The notes beneath the pieces were generated by a model, which did not search any database, was not told the origin of the DNA, and saw only the letters and a list, made by a program, of their open reading frames with translations. The translations under genes were made by a program, and so were the position numbers. DNA of 46,354 nucleotides from Fervidibacter sp032160945 (GTDB taxonomy: Bacteria; Armatimonadota; Fervidibacteria; Fervidibacterales; Fervidibacteraceae). Location of the stretch: NCBI GenBank assembly GCA_032160945.1, contig JAVHTL010000005.1. One strand, written 5' to 3'. Shown here one piece after another: positions 1 to 8,403 of the stretch. Each line of letters opens with the position of its first letter. Within the stretch, counting starts at the first letter, position 1.

Positions 1-135
1 ACAATTTTTTGAATTGGTATTAGAAGGGGATTAGGAAAATTCCCCAGCCTTTTTGGTTGGGGCAGGGGGCAGTGGTTGCTCCTTGTTGCCCGTCCTCTGA
101 CAGCAAGTTGAGGGGTATGCAGTGCGCTGTCACGA

Positions 136-173
136 TAGGAAGGGACGCAGGAATTCCAACTGCGTAACTCCTA
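136..173. repeat. Short palindromic remnant of the MITE-like repeat
   Basis: The two arms begin TAGGA..GGACGCAG and end CTGCGTAACTCCTA, which match the two ends of the longer repeats at 9559-9692, 36968-37092 and 45809-45946. The middle of the repeat is missing. I read it as an internally deleted copy. A chance palindrome is less likely, because the CAACTGCGTAACTCCTA end is exact. Confidence 0.6.
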
Positions 174-204
174 TCCTATGAGTATTCACAAGCGACATAA
201 TATA

Positions 205-291
205 TGGTGCCGCGGGCGGGATTTGAACCCGCATGGGCTTGCGCCCACTGGCTCCTGAGGCCAGCGCGTCTGCCAATTCCGCCACCGCGGC
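205..291 (-). tRNA. tRNA-Leu (anticodon CAG)
   Basis: Read on the minus strand, this folds as a class II tRNA with a 7-bp acceptor stem (GCCGCGG with CCGCGGC) and discriminator A. The encoded CCA end lies at 205-207. The anticodon loop CTCAGGA gives CAG, there is a long variable arm, and the T arm reads GGGTTCAAATCCC. The 87-nt length fits a leucine tRNA. Apparent coding across it is a shadow of the tRNA. Confidence 0.95.
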
Positions 292-365
292 AAGAACCGT
301 TGTTAATTTTGAAATCCAAAAGTTTTTTCGTCAACATCAAGGCAGAGAGCAAGGGGGCAAATTCG

Positions 366-1613
366 GTGCGCATAGGAATAAGAGTTTTCATCATTTGGTT
401 CATTTTGTGGCTTGGAGTTGGTAGTGTCAGTGTTTGGTTTATTTTCATCAACACCCAAGATTGGAGACTTACTTTGTTCTCCGCCGTAGCATTCATTGCT
501 ATAACTCTTATGGCAGGGACTTTGGCATTACTTGTGCAACGGATAATTGCAATGCACTACCAACAGAAGCGTTTGGAAAAATTGAGGGCTGAGTGGACGG
601 CTGCACAATCATCACTGAAACAACTTGTTAGCCAGCACAGTAAGTTGGAGAAGTTGGTTCAACTCCTTCATCAGTTCATTCTATCAACGAAACAACAAGA
701 TGTTTTGCGTTCGTTGCTGCACGAACTTCCAAAATTTTTGGGACTCAGCAGCATGGAGATAGTCGTCTTTAATGCCCGTATCACATACGGAGTTTGGGAT
801 CAAGGCTCAGAACAAATAACTTTGATGGAATTGGACAGCCGAGACAAAACCTCACTACCCCAATGGCTGCTTGGTCAAATGACTCGTGAAATACGGCAAG
901 TTCAAGATTCCTTGATCATCCCAATTGTCAGTGACAGCGATATTATTGCCGTGATGAAGTTGAGCAGAAATTCTAAGTTCTCATTCAATGATGACGAAAT
1001 TCGCTTCATGGAAGCCATAGCCAATCAGACAGCCCTTGCTTTGGAACGAATCAAATTGATTTCCTTTCTTGAAAATCTTTCCGTCACCGACGCATTGACG
1101 GGAATTGCCAACCGAAGACATTTTGAATGGCGATTGAGCGAGGAGATTGAACGGGCAAGAAGGTATCTCTACCCGCTGAGCGCTTTAATGCTTGATTTGG
1201 ATAACTTCAAGCGAATCAACGATACTTACGGTCACATCGTTGGAGATGTTGTTTTGAAACAAGTTGCTCAACGGCTAAGGGATGCTTTGAGGCGAACCGA
1301 TTTCCTTGCCAGATACGGGGGCGAAGAGTTCGTTATTCTTGCTCCCCAAACACCTTCTGATAAAGTTTTCATTTTGGCAGAGCGTTTGAGGCGAGTGATT
1401 TCAGAGTCACCGATAAAAGTTGATGAGAACTTGTCATTGCAAATAACCATTAGCATCGGGGTTGCGGTTTTCCCAGACCACGCTCAAAATGAAAGTGAAT
1501 TGGTAAAAGCAGCCGATGTAGCCCTTTACAAGGCAAAGCAGTCTGGGAAAAATCGCGTTTGCATGTTTGAACCTGAACTGGTAAAAGGAGGCGAAAAAAA
1601 TGTTCGGGCTTAG
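366..1613 (+). CDS. Membrane-anchored diguanylate cyclase (GAF-GGDEF)
   Basis: The protein of about 415 residues has two N-terminal membrane segments (residues 5-27 and 33-55), a short coiled stretch, a GAF-like sensory region (about 105-235) and a C-terminal GGDEF domain. The active-site loop reads GGEEF. An inhibitory c-di-GMP site RxxD (RRTD) sits five residues before it, so it should make c-di-GMP from two GTP under product inhibition. I chose the GTG at 366, which has an AGGGGGC ribosome site, because upstream sequence in frame runs through the antisense of tRNA-Leu. The 3' end overlaps tatA by 14 bases, suggesting cotranscription. An HD-GYP protein further along the window may be its counterpart. 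Confidence 0.9.
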   Translation: MRIGIRVFIIWFILWLGVGSVSVWFIFINTQDWRLTLFSAVAFIAITLMAGTLALLVQRIIAMHYQQKRLEKLRAEWTAAQSSLKQLVSQHSKLEKLVQLLHQFILSTKQQDVLRSLLHELPKFLGLSSMEIVVFNARITYGVWDQGSEQITLMELDSRDKTSLPQWLLGQMTREIRQVQDSLIIPIVSDSDIIAVMKLSRNSKFSFNDDEIRFMEAIANQTALALERIKLISFLENLSVTDALTGIANRRHFEWRLSEEIERARRYLYPLSALMLDLDNFKRINDTYGHIVGDVVLKQVAQRLRDALRRTDFLARYGGEEFVILAPQTPSDKVFILAERLRRVISESPIKVDENLSLQITISIGVAVFPDHAQNESELVKAADVALYKAKQSGKNRVCMFEPELVKGGEKNVRA

Positions 1614-1782
1614 CCCACAGGAACTTTTGGTTATCGCCCTTATCGTGTTGCTGCTGTTCGGGGCAAAGAAAGTGCCTGAGTTCTTCTCGTCGTTGGGCAA
1701 GGGCATCAAGGAATTTAAGAAGGCAATGCACGAGGAAGAGCCTGAGGAGAGAAAGGAAACTCAAGAGAGCAAAACCAGTTAA
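1600..1782 (+). CDS. tatA: Sec-independent translocase subunit TatA
   Basis: This 60-residue protein has the TatA/E layout: a short N-terminus, one membrane helix (about residues 7-22), the FGAKKVPE hinge, an amphipathic helix (FFSSLGKGIKEFKKAM) and a charged tail. TatA forms the pore through which folded twin-arginine substrates cross the membrane. A strong AAAGGAGGCG ribosome site lies inside the end of the preceding cyclase gene. A likely substrate, the aldo/keto reductase at 38225-39154 with an RRKFL signal, is in this window. No tatC is seen here. Confidence 0.93.
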   Translation: MFGLSPQELLVIALIVLLLFGAKKVPEFFSSLGKGIKEFKKAMHEEEPEERKETQESKTS

Positions 1783-1815
1783 TCTCCGACTGAATTTGCG
1801 GGGTGAAGGTTTTCG

Positions 1816-2697
1816 GTGGCTTGGGAGATTGATGCCAGAACTAAATTCATTGCCCTCGTCGGTGACCCAATTGAGCACTCGTTGACTCCTCGCATTCAAA
1901 ATGCTGCGCTCAAGCATATGGGTGTGAATGTTCGCAACATCGCTTTTAGAGTTCCCAAAGGACTTCTGCGCGAAGTCATTAAGGGCTTTAAGGCTGCTGG
2001 GGTTTTGGGCATGATGGTGACAATTCCGCACAAAGAAGATGCCTTCAAACTCTCAGACGAGCGAGATAAATTCGCTGAGTTGATGGGAAGTGCTAACTTG
2101 CTCGTTTTCAAAGATGGCAAAGTCATCGCATACAGCACCGACGGTTACGCTGCAAGCAGAAGCCTCAAAGAGGTGGGGATTGATGTCAAGGGGAAACGAA
2201 TTGCTATCGTCGGCACAGGCGGGGCAGGGCGGGCTTTGGCGTTTCAGTTCGTTCTGGACGGAGCCACAAGGTTATTGCTTTTCAACCGCACAATTGAAAG
2301 GGCGGAAAAGTTAAACGCAGAACTAAAACGCAAGTTGGGTTTTAACGCGGTTCAAGTCTTCACTCATGATCCAGATTTGTTGCGCAAAGAGTTGAGAAAT
2401 TGCGATTTGCTGGTGAATGCAACCTCGGTGGGAATGCACCCTAACGAAGCCGAGATTCCTGTCCCTGCCGATGCTTTGCATCGCAATTTGGTCGTCTTTG
2501 ACATCGTTTACAACCCCGTCCAAACTCGGTTGCTGAAAGAGGCAAAGCGCAAAGGTTGCAAAACTATTGATGGTGTTCCTATGCTCGTCTACACTAACGA
2601 GAAGGCACTTGAATTGTGCTTGGGTGTGATGGTGACAAACGAACTGGTAAGCCTCATGCTTCGCACTTGCTACAGTGCATTGAAGCACCCTCATTAA
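1816..2697 (+). CDS. aroE: Shikimate dehydrogenase
   Basis: AroE reduces 3-dehydroshikimate to shikimate with NADPH in the cytosolic shikimate pathway. The 293-residue protein shows the substrate-binding start GDPIEHSLTPRIQN, the catalytic lysine in TIPHKEDA and the aspartate of the NTDG-like motif, here STDGYA. It also has the Rossmann loop VGTGGAGRA and the NADP-phosphate-binding NRTIERA. The length is normal for the family. The start is GTG at 1816, preceded by a GGGGTGAAGG ribosome site. It follows tatA by 33 bases and is probably in the same transcript. Confidence 0.95.
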   Translation: MAWEIDARTKFIALVGDPIEHSLTPRIQNAALKHMGVNVRNIAFRVPKGLLREVIKGFKAAGVLGMMVTIPHKEDAFKLSDERDKFAELMGSANLLVFKDGKVIAYSTDGYAASRSLKEVGIDVKGKRIAIVGTGGAGRALAFQFVLDGATRLLLFNRTIERAEKLNAELKRKLGFNAVQVFTHDPDLLRKELRNCDLLVNATSVGMHPNEAEIPVPADALHRNLVVFDIVYNPVQTRLLKEAKRKGCKTIDGVPMLVYTNEKALELCLGVMVTNELVSLMLRTCYSALKHPH

Positions 2698-2838
2698 TGT
2701 CCGACGACAAATTGGGGAGCCGATATTCGCTTCACAACTGCAATGTTGTTTGCTATTGGCTTTGTTTCAACTGTGACCATACAGACGGGAAAGAAAGGTT
2801 GCAAGAGGAAGGGCGAAAAGTTATCATAAAAAGGGTAA

Positions 2839-3072
2839 ATGGAGATGGCTCAGAAAACCTATTGGGGCACTGTCAAGAACGTCATCATTGTGCCAGAGGA
2901 GTCTCTTGAAATTCCTGAAGGGACAAGGGTTGTGATTTTAGTGCCTATGCCCGATCATGAGCCTATTGATTGGGACGCTAATTCTTTAGCCAAATGGGAA
3001 AGAAATATTTTGCAGGCTTTCACCTACGATTGTCATTTTGAACAAGAAGGGTTCTCGTGCTTACTAAGGTGA
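2839..3072 (+). CDS. Putative AbrB/DUF104-like antitoxin or regulator
   Basis: This small acidic protein (77 residues, or 75 from the ATG at 2845) contains GTVKNVIIVPEE..EIPEGTRVVIL. That is the swapped-hairpin beta pattern seen in DUF104/VapB-type antitoxins, where the pattern is xGxVKNGxIxLpEgxxLpEGTxVxV. The C-terminal tail (DWDANSLAKWERNIL) could be the toxin-binding segment. No toxin gene follows: the next gene, ctaA, starts seven bases later. It may therefore be an orphan antitoxin or a small DNA-binding regulator. The family call rests on a short motif only. Confidence 0.6.
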   Translation: MEMAQKTYWGTVKNVIIVPEESLEIPEGTRVVILVPMPDHEPIDWDANSLAKWERNILQAFTYDCHFEQEGFSCLLR

Positions 3073-3078
3073 TGTGGG

Positions 3079-4161
3079 ATGGCTGAAACGACCTTGCCAG
3101 CGGAGAACCTATCAATGCGAAAAATTTGGTTGCATCGCTTCGCCGTTGTTGTGGCAATGGCGACAGTGGCTTTAATTGTTGCAGGTGCTTTGGTTACCAG
3201 CACAAAATCTGGCGATGCCATACCTGACTGGCCGACTTCTTACGGCGCCTTAGTGCCTCAACAACTTGTTGGCGGGATTTTGTATGAGTGGTCTCACAGA
3301 GCAATTGCTGGCACCACCGCTTTGCTTGTCCTCACCTTGACAGTTTGGTTGACATTCAGTCCAGTCCCGAGATGGCTCAAAGTTTTAGGTTGGTTCGCTT
3401 TGTTTGCGGTCATCGCCCAAGCGATTTTGGGTGGTCTAAGGGTTCTCGTCGTTTCGCAAGAAAAGGTTCAAGCGACGGCTCTCGCTATTACTGAAGCATC
3501 TCACCCTGATGCCCTTCGCATCGCTTTCGCTGTAGCCCATGCCACTTTAGCCCAGATAGTTCTTGGCTTAACTTTCGCCATCGCACTTTTCACCAAACCA
3601 ATTGACCGCAGTGGTAATTTGCTGGCCTCAAAAGGCTTGTCGTTCCGTTTGAATGGCTTCACTGCTCTTTCCATCGCCGTAGCAATTCTGATTTTCGTCC
3701 AGTTACTTTTCGGAGCGATCATGCGCCACACCGAAGCAGGTCTCATCATCCCAGACTTCCCCACCTCCTTCGGCAAACTTTTCCCGCCTTTTGGCAACTT
3801 GCCTTTTGACCCAAACAACCCTCAACGGATGACTTACGATGAATTTGCTTTTAAAGTGACAATCCATTTCGCCCATAGGTTCAACGGTTTTTTGATTGCC
3901 GTCCTGATAGGTTTGCTTTTCTGGATGGTTAACAAAAGCGATCAAGTTGCACCGCCCTTGAGGAAGTTGGCACTTTGGAAATCCTCTCTCGTGGTCATTC
4001 AAATTTTCCTTGGAGGTTTAGCAATTTGGACGAACCTTTCCATTCCCGTCACTGTCATTCATGTCACTGTCGGGGCAACTTTGCTCGGCCTCAGCGTTTT
4101 GACCCTTTGCCAATCTTCTATCGGCGAATTTGGAAATTTTGCAAAGGTGGCAGCAAAATGA
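3079..4161 (+). CDS. ctaA: Heme A synthase (CtaA/Cox15)
   Basis: CtaA oxidises the C8 methyl of heme O to give heme A for the terminal oxidase. The 360-residue protein has about eight membrane helices and the family's paired heme-ligand histidines in YEWSHRAIAG, AVAHATLAQ, IHFAHRFNG and VIHVTVGA. It also carries the GALVTSTKSGDAIPDWP signature near the N-terminus and a matching TEAGLIIPDFP in the second half, reflecting the internal duplication of the family. It overlaps ctaB by ATGA at 4158-4161, implying translational coupling. Confidence 0.95.
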   Translation: MAETTLPAENLSMRKIWLHRFAVVVAMATVALIVAGALVTSTKSGDAIPDWPTSYGALVPQQLVGGILYEWSHRAIAGTTALLVLTLTVWLTFSPVPRWLKVLGWFALFAVIAQAILGGLRVLVVSQEKVQATALAITEASHPDALRIAFAVAHATLAQIVLGLTFAIALFTKPIDRSGNLLASKGLSFRLNGFTALSIAVAILIFVQLLFGAIMRHTEAGLIIPDFPTSFGKLFPPFGNLPFDPNNPQRMTYDEFAFKVTIHFAHRFNGFLIAVLIGLLFWMVNKSDQVAPPLRKLALWKSSLVVIQIFLGGLAIWTNLSIPVTVIHVTVGATLLGLSVLTLCQSSIGEFGNFAKVAAK

Positions 4162-5102
4162 GAGAAAAGGTTTGGACGGATACCAAGTTGGTCTCGCAGA
4201 AGAGACAAATCGTAAAAAATTTGATTTGGGCAACAGTGAACAAACTATCCGACTACTTGCAACTTATCAAGTTCAAGTTGTCGTCACTTGTGGTCATCAC
4301 GATAGCGCTGGGCTACTTGATTGCGTTGAAGAAATCTTGGCTTAATGTTGGCGGACATTTTGCTTTGACTTTGCTCGGTTCATTTTTGATTGTCGCTGCA
4401 GCAAACGCTTTCAACCAAATCCTTGAGCGAGATGTAGATGCACTGATGAAACGGACAAAAAATCGCCCCTTGCCTGCAGGTCGCATGAGTGTTTCAGAAG
4501 CAACCTCCTACGCAACTTTGATGGCAGTTTTCGGCTTGACGATTTTGGCTCTCTCTACTAATTGGAAAACAACGACTCTGGCAGTAACGGCTCTGGCAAT
4601 TTATGTGCTGGTATACACTCCTTTAAAGCGAAAAAGCGAATTTTGTATCTTGATTGGCTCAATAAGTGGGGCGATCCCACCTGCGATGGGTTGGGTCGCT
4701 GCTCGTAACGAATTGAGCCATGAAGCGGTGGCTCTTTTCGCCTTTCAGTTCCTTTGGCAGTTCCCTCACTTTTGGGCAATTGCTTGGATGTATCGTGACG
4801 ACTACCTCAAAGTTGGTTTCCGAATTCTGCCCATTAATGGCAACCAAAATTCGGTTACCCGAAAAACAGTTTACTTCACAATTGCAACAGTCATTGGGAG
4901 CGCTTATCCGCTATTAGCAGGCAAGGCTTCAATGGCTTATGCTTTTGGTGTCATCTTGATGGGACTTTGGTTTATCAAGGCAGCAATGCATTTTTACTTT
5001 TGCCAAACAAGACAAAGCGCCAAAAATTTGCTTTGCGTCGCTGACAGTTATTTGCCGTTGGTGCTAATATTATGGCTCTGGACAAGTCAAAATGGAAGGT
5101 GA
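4158..5102 (+). CDS. ctaB: Protoheme IX farnesyltransferase (heme O synthase)
   Basis: CtaB (CyoE) attaches a farnesyl group to protoheme IX to give heme O, the substrate of CtaA. It is a UbiA-family membrane prenyltransferase of about 314 residues. The first Asp-rich motif reads NQILERDVDALMKRT and is followed by NRPLPAGR. The second lies in the loop with WAIAWMYRDDY. The ATG at 4158 overlaps the ctaA stop, and this start gives a normal-length protein. A longer upstream reading would lie inside ctaA and is rejected. Confidence 0.95.
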   Translation: MREKVWTDTKLVSQKRQIVKNLIWATVNKLSDYLQLIKFKLSSLVVITIALGYLIALKKSWLNVGGHFALTLLGSFLIVAAANAFNQILERDVDALMKRTKNRPLPAGRMSVSEATSYATLMAVFGLTILALSTNWKTTTLAVTALAIYVLVYTPLKRKSEFCILIGSISGAIPPAMGWVAARNELSHEAVALFAFQFLWQFPHFWAIAWMYRDDYLKVGFRILPINGNQNSVTRKTVYFTIATVIGSAYPLLAGKASMAYAFGVILMGLWFIKAAMHFYFCQTRQSAKNLLCVADSYLPLVLILWLWTSQNGR

Positions 5103-5108
5103 AACAAT

Positions 5109-5741
5109 ATGGTTGGCACAAAGGGTAAAGGTTCAACCTTTGACATAAGAAGGGACGACGGTGGCGGTTGGTCATGGGACGGATGGACTAAAGGCGGTGA
5201 AGGTTTGCCCGTCCCAACAGCGAAGTTAGGCTTGTGGCTCTTCCTTGGAGTTGTGGCTATGCTGTTTGCTGCCTTCACAAGCGCATATCTTGTGCGAATG
5301 CCTTTGCCCGATTGGCGAACCATTCCCAAACCGCCAATTTTGTGGCTTAACACCATCGTGTTGCTGGTAAGCAGTGCAATTGCTCAATGGGCATTGACAT
5401 CAGCGAGAAAGGGCAAACTTGACAATTTGCGTAAAGGACTTTTGTTAACAACGATATTGGGTGCAGCCTTCGTGGTTGGTCAACTTATTGCTTGGCGACA
5501 ATTGGCAACATCAGGCATTTACTTGCAGACGAACCCAGCAAGCAGTTTCTTTTACCTGTTGACAGCGATGCACGGTTTGCACCTGCTTGGTGGCATCATC
5601 GCTTTGGCTTGGGCGACAGTTAAGGCTTGGCGAAAGGAATTCGCTATCCACCGTCACCTTGCAATTGAACTTTGCGTTGTCTATTGGCACTTTCTTGCGT
5701 TTGTTTGGGTTTGGCTCTTTGCGCTCATGTTGCTTCGCTGA
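5109..5741 (+). CDS. ctaE: Cytochrome c oxidase subunit III paralogue 1
   Basis: This is a 210-residue polytopic protein of the heme-copper oxidase subunit III family. After a polar Gly/Trp-rich N-terminus it has about five membrane helices, with AMHGLHLLGGI and VVYWHFLAFVWVWLF as the conserved His-containing helices. The helix that normally reads QxxEW has AFVVGQLIAWRQL, so the conserved membrane glutamate is replaced by alanine. The ribosome site GGAAGGTG precedes the ATG. It follows ctaB by six bases and is followed by a second subunit III gene that keeps the glutamate. Confidence 0.88.
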   Translation: MVGTKGKGSTFDIRRDDGGGWSWDGWTKGGEGLPVPTAKLGLWLFLGVVAMLFAAFTSAYLVRMPLPDWRTIPKPPILWLNTIVLLVSSAIAQWALTSARKGKLDNLRKGLLLTTILGAAFVVGQLIAWRQLATSGIYLQTNPASSFFYLLTAMHGLHLLGGIIALAWATVKAWRKEFAIHRHLAIELCVVYWHFLAFVWVWLFALMLLR

Positions 5742-5822
5742 TTTTCAGTGCCAAATGGGGTTTGAAAAGGGGCATTGCCCCTGTTAGCATAAATGATTGA
5801 AAGCGGAGAGGTGAAGAAGACG

Positions 5823-6503
5823 ATGCATTCGGAGACGAGAGCCGTTCCATTGGAAGAAGTGCTCAAGTCCGATTGGGGCGGTGGCAAATCGCCCTTTGCC
5901 GTCAGTTGGGGCAAGTTGATGATGTGGCTGTTCATCCTGTCAGATGCTTTCATCTTCGGTGGCTTTCTCACAGGATACGGAGCACTTCGCATCAGCAGCG
6001 AAAAGTGGCCTGACCCTGGTAAAGTTTTTGCTTTGCATCTTTTTGGTTACGAAATTCCGTTGCTGCTGATTGCCATCATGACTTTTGTCTTAATCAGCAG
6101 CAGCGGTTTTATGGCTTTGGCTGTCAATGCCGCTTACAACCGAGACAAGAAGAGGACGGTAATTTTCCTACTTCTGACTTGCCTTTTCGGCTTGACTTTC
6201 TTGGGCTGCCAAGCCTACGAGTGGAGCAAACTCATTCTGGAAGGGTTGAGACCTTGGTTTGCTCCCAACCATCCACCTTTTGATGGCGTTAGGAACTTTG
6301 GCGCTTGCTTCTTCACTTTGACGGGATTTCACGGAATGCATGTTCTAACAGGTGTCATCTACCTGTCCATCATTGCCCTTCGTGTCGCAAAAGGCATTTA
6401 CGAAAGGCGTGGCTCTTACGAAGCCGTTGAAATCGCTGGGCTTTACTGGCACTTCGTTGACTTGGTTTGGGTTTTCATCTTTACCTTTTTCTACCTTTTC
6501 TGA
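5823..6503 (+). CDS. ctaE: Cytochrome c oxidase subunit III paralogue 2
   Basis: This is a canonical subunit III of about 226 residues. It has SWGKLMMWLFILSDAFIFGGF at the first helix, the conserved glutamate in CQAYEWSKL, FFTLTGFHGMHVLTG, and GLYWHFVDLVWVFIFTFFYLF at the end. Subunit III stabilises the catalytic core during proton pumping. I prefer the ATG at 5823, which has a GGAGAGGTG ribosome site, over the ATG at 5793, which has none. Having two different subunit III genes side by side is unusual and suggests a split or alternative oxidase. Confidence 0.9.
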   Translation: MHSETRAVPLEEVLKSDWGGGKSPFAVSWGKLMMWLFILSDAFIFGGFLTGYGALRISSEKWPDPGKVFALHLFGYEIPLLLIAIMTFVLISSSGFMALAVNAAYNRDKKRTVIFLLLTCLFGLTFLGCQAYEWSKLILEGLRPWFAPNHPPFDGVRNFGACFFTLTGFHGMHVLTGVIYLSIIALRVAKGIYERRGSYEAVEIAGLYWHFVDLVWVFIFTFFYLF

Positions 6504-6549
6504 GCGAGTTTTCCTGTAAAAGATGGAAAACCAACGAGGTGATTAAAAA

Positions 6550-6852
6550 ATGGCTCATGCCGAACGAAAACACCCGCAAGTGAAAGTTTACTTGACAATT
6601 TGGTTTTGGCTTTTTGTGCTTAGTTTCAGCGCCTACTTCATTGACCTGATGAACTTACCTTTCGCTCTAAAGGCTATGCTTTTTACCGCTATCGCTTTTA
6701 TGAAGGCAGGATTGATCGCAGCCTACTTCATGCACCTTAGGTTTGAGAAACTGAACCTCATTTACACCATCGTCCTGCCTTTGATCTTGCTGGTCGCTTT
6801 AGTAGCAGGTGTTTTGCCTGATGGCTTGAGCGCTTTGATGAGCCGATGGTAA
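6550..6852 (+). CDS. ctaF: Cytochrome c oxidase subunit IV (prokaryotic type)
   Basis: This 100-residue protein has three predicted membrane helices. It fits the bacterial COX IV family: a short charged N-terminus (HAERKHPQVKVYLTIW), then FMKAGLIAAYFMHLRFE, the family's most recognisable segment, then a final hydrophobic helix. The subunit is small and non-catalytic and helps assemble the copper site of the oxidase. It directly follows subunit III, the usual order. Confidence 0.88.
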   Translation: MAHAERKHPQVKVYLTIWFWLFVLSFSAYFIDLMNLPFALKAMLFTAIAFMKAGLIAAYFMHLRFEKLNLIYTIVLPLILLVALVAGVLPDGLSALMSRW

Positions 6853-6897
6853 ATTGGGCTTTAACCGATGAGCCTAAGTGAAGGAAGGTGACAAGTC

Positions 6898-7131
6898 GTG
6901 AGATGGGCGACTGTGCTCATAACTTTGCTTTTGTCGGCAGCAATTGCCTTTGCCCAATGCGCACTGTGCAAATCATCAGTTCAGTCGTCTGGCGATGCCA
7001 ACTTGATAGCAGGGTTGAGGTCAGGGATTTTGCTTTTGCTTGTTATGCCTTACTTGGTTGTCGGGTTGATTGCCTTTGCTATTTACAGAGCATATCTCAA
7101 ATCCTTACGGTGGCAACCTGAGCGAAACTGA
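6898..7131 (+). CDS. Small membrane protein with CxxC motif, oxidase-linked
   Basis: This 77-residue protein starts at GTG 6898 after a GGAAGGTG ribosome site. It has an N-terminal hydrophobic segment that looks like a signal peptide ending AIAFA, then QCALCKSS with two cysteines in CxxC spacing. A second membrane helix (about residues 43-63) and a basic tail follow. Similar small CALC/CAMC membrane proteins are found beside oxidase genes in other bacteria. A role in copper or thiol handling is inference from the motif and the neighbours. Confidence 0.75.
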   Translation: MRWATVLITLLLSAAIAFAQCALCKSSVQSSGDANLIAGLRSGILLLLVMPYLVVGLIAFAIYRAYLKSLRWQPERN

Positions 7132-7509
7132 GTGTTAGCCATGATGAAGAGGCTTGCAGCGTTAATACTGGCATTGCATTTGATAGGTCAGTGGGGTTTG
7201 CAGCGTTTGGTTGACAGGAAGTTGAAGCAGGATGAACATTCACTTTATTGCTTCTGTCAAAACTGCCCTGGTGAGCCTTTCTGTTGCTGCGGTAAGGCGC
7301 AAACCCCATCGGAAGGGCTTCGCTTGGCTTCAGTGTGCGACCGAACGGCTGCAAGGCTCTTAGCCCAAAATGCTGACCAACCCATTTGGGCGATGCTTTT
7401 TGCTTTTACGCCTTTTGTCGCTTTTGAAACCAAATTCGGCACTGAACCTTTACCAATCATTCCCTCCGATTTCGTTTCCGCATTAGAAAAGCCCCCTCGC
7501 TTCCTTTGA
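7132..7509 (+). CDS. Cys-rich exported protein of unknown function
   Basis: I do not recognise this protein of 121-125 residues. It has an N-terminal hydrophobic stretch (LAALILALHLIGQWGL) that could be a signal or anchor, then a dense cysteine cluster CFCQNCPGEPFCCCG around residues 40-54. A further single cysteine (VCDRTAARLL) and a hydrophobic stretch near residue 90 follow. The cluster could bind copper or zinc, which would fit its place between oxidase and SCO genes, but no histidine-rich or known metallochaperone motif confirms this. GTG 7132 abuts the previous stop codon; ATG 7141 and ATG 7144 are equally possible starts. Confidence 0.65.
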   Translation: MLAMMKRLAALILALHLIGQWGLQRLVDRKLKQDEHSLYCFCQNCPGEPFCCCGKAQTPSEGLRLASVCDRTAARLLAQNADQPIWAMLFAFTPFVAFETKFGTEPLPIIPSDFVSALEKPPRFL

Positions 7510-7580
7510 GCCAATTAAAAACCTTCTCCCACTCAAGAAACAATCTCCAAAAAACTCAGGCTCAAAGGAGGCGATAAGCA

Positions 7581-8327
7581 ATGGTGCGAAAGGGATTTAC
7601 GCTCATTGAACTTTTGGTCGTTATTGCCATCGTCGCCATTTTGGCGGCGATACTTTTCCCTGTGTTCAGTGCTGCCCGTGAGAAGGCGAGAGCGACTTCT
7701 TGCTTGTCAAACTCTCGCCAGTTGGGTATGGCTGTTGCGATGTATGTTCAAGATTGGAACGAGTTCTTTCCGACTGTTAGGATGCCTCACGGTCACGGAC
7801 ACGGAACATCGGAGGCTGAAAGTTGGGTTGACCTAATGCAACCTTACTCTCGCAACCGATTGTTGCACCGATGCCCATCTGACACCAGTCCTGCTTGGAA
7901 CGATATGCATGAACCTCGCACAACTTCCTACGGCATGAATGCTTACTTTGACCCTTACCATCCACCTTACGGAGACCACCATCATCCCCGTCCCTTCTCA
8001 CTGGCATCAGTTGCTGCTCCATCCAAATGCGTTTTCTCCGCCGAGTTGGCTGAATTTAACAGCAAGACAGGGATGGCAATAAAAGGTGACCATTTCATGC
8101 CAATGTATTGGGGAAACCCGCCAAGGGTAAATGACCCGATGATGAACAACATGCTTTGGGACAGCATTAAAAGCGAACCAACGACCCTTGCTATACGAAG
8201 ACATCAAGGCGGCTCAAACTACGCTTTCGTTGATGGTCATGCCAAGTGGCTTTTGTTCCAGCAAACATGGAGGCAAATTCCGGGCAATCCGCCTATTGTT
8301 GACTTCTATGACCCGTTAAAGCCGTGA
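7581..8327 (+). CDS. Type IV pilin-like protein with H-X9-DG C-terminus (DUF1559)
   Basis: The 248-residue protein begins with a class III prepilin signal, KGFTLIELLVVIAIVAILAAI, cleaved by prepilin peptidase before the phenylalanine. The assembled helix leads into a globular domain with His-rich loops (HGHGHG, HHHHPR-like). The C-terminus contains HQGGSNYAFVDG, a histidine nine residues before Asp-Gly. This type is greatly expanded in Planctomycetes and Armatimonadota and forms pseudopilin-like surface fibres. A GGAGGCGAT ribosome site precedes the ATG. It separates the oxidase cluster from the SCO gene. Confidence 0.92.
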   Translation: MVRKGFTLIELLVVIAIVAILAAILFPVFSAAREKARATSCLSNSRQLGMAVAMYVQDWNEFFPTVRMPHGHGHGTSEAESWVDLMQPYSRNRLLHRCPSDTSPAWNDMHEPRTTSYGMNAYFDPYHPPYGDHHHPRPFSLASVAAPSKCVFSAELAEFNSKTGMAIKGDHFMPMYWGNPPRVNDPMMNNMLWDSIKSEPTTLAIRRHQGGSNYAFVDGHAKWLLFQQTWRQIPGNPPIVDFYDPLKP

Positions 8328-8403
8328 GTTATGTTTACGGGGAGGGGCAGTTTCTTTTTGCCCCTGCCCACATCAAAATTCAGCCTGAGGAGGCGATGAA
8401 AAA

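Noticed and set aside
204..365. Possible N-terminal extension of the diguanylate cyclase
   Set aside because: It reads through the antisense of tRNA-Leu (the usual GFEPA-type artefact); GTG 366 has a ribosome site.
2698..2838. Small gene between aroE and the antitoxin-like gene
   Set aside because: Readings there lack a ribosome site and overlap the start of the antitoxin-like gene in another frame.
3975..4157. Upstream extension of ctaB inside ctaA
   Set aside because: ATG 4158 overlaps the ctaA stop as ATGA and gives the normal family length.
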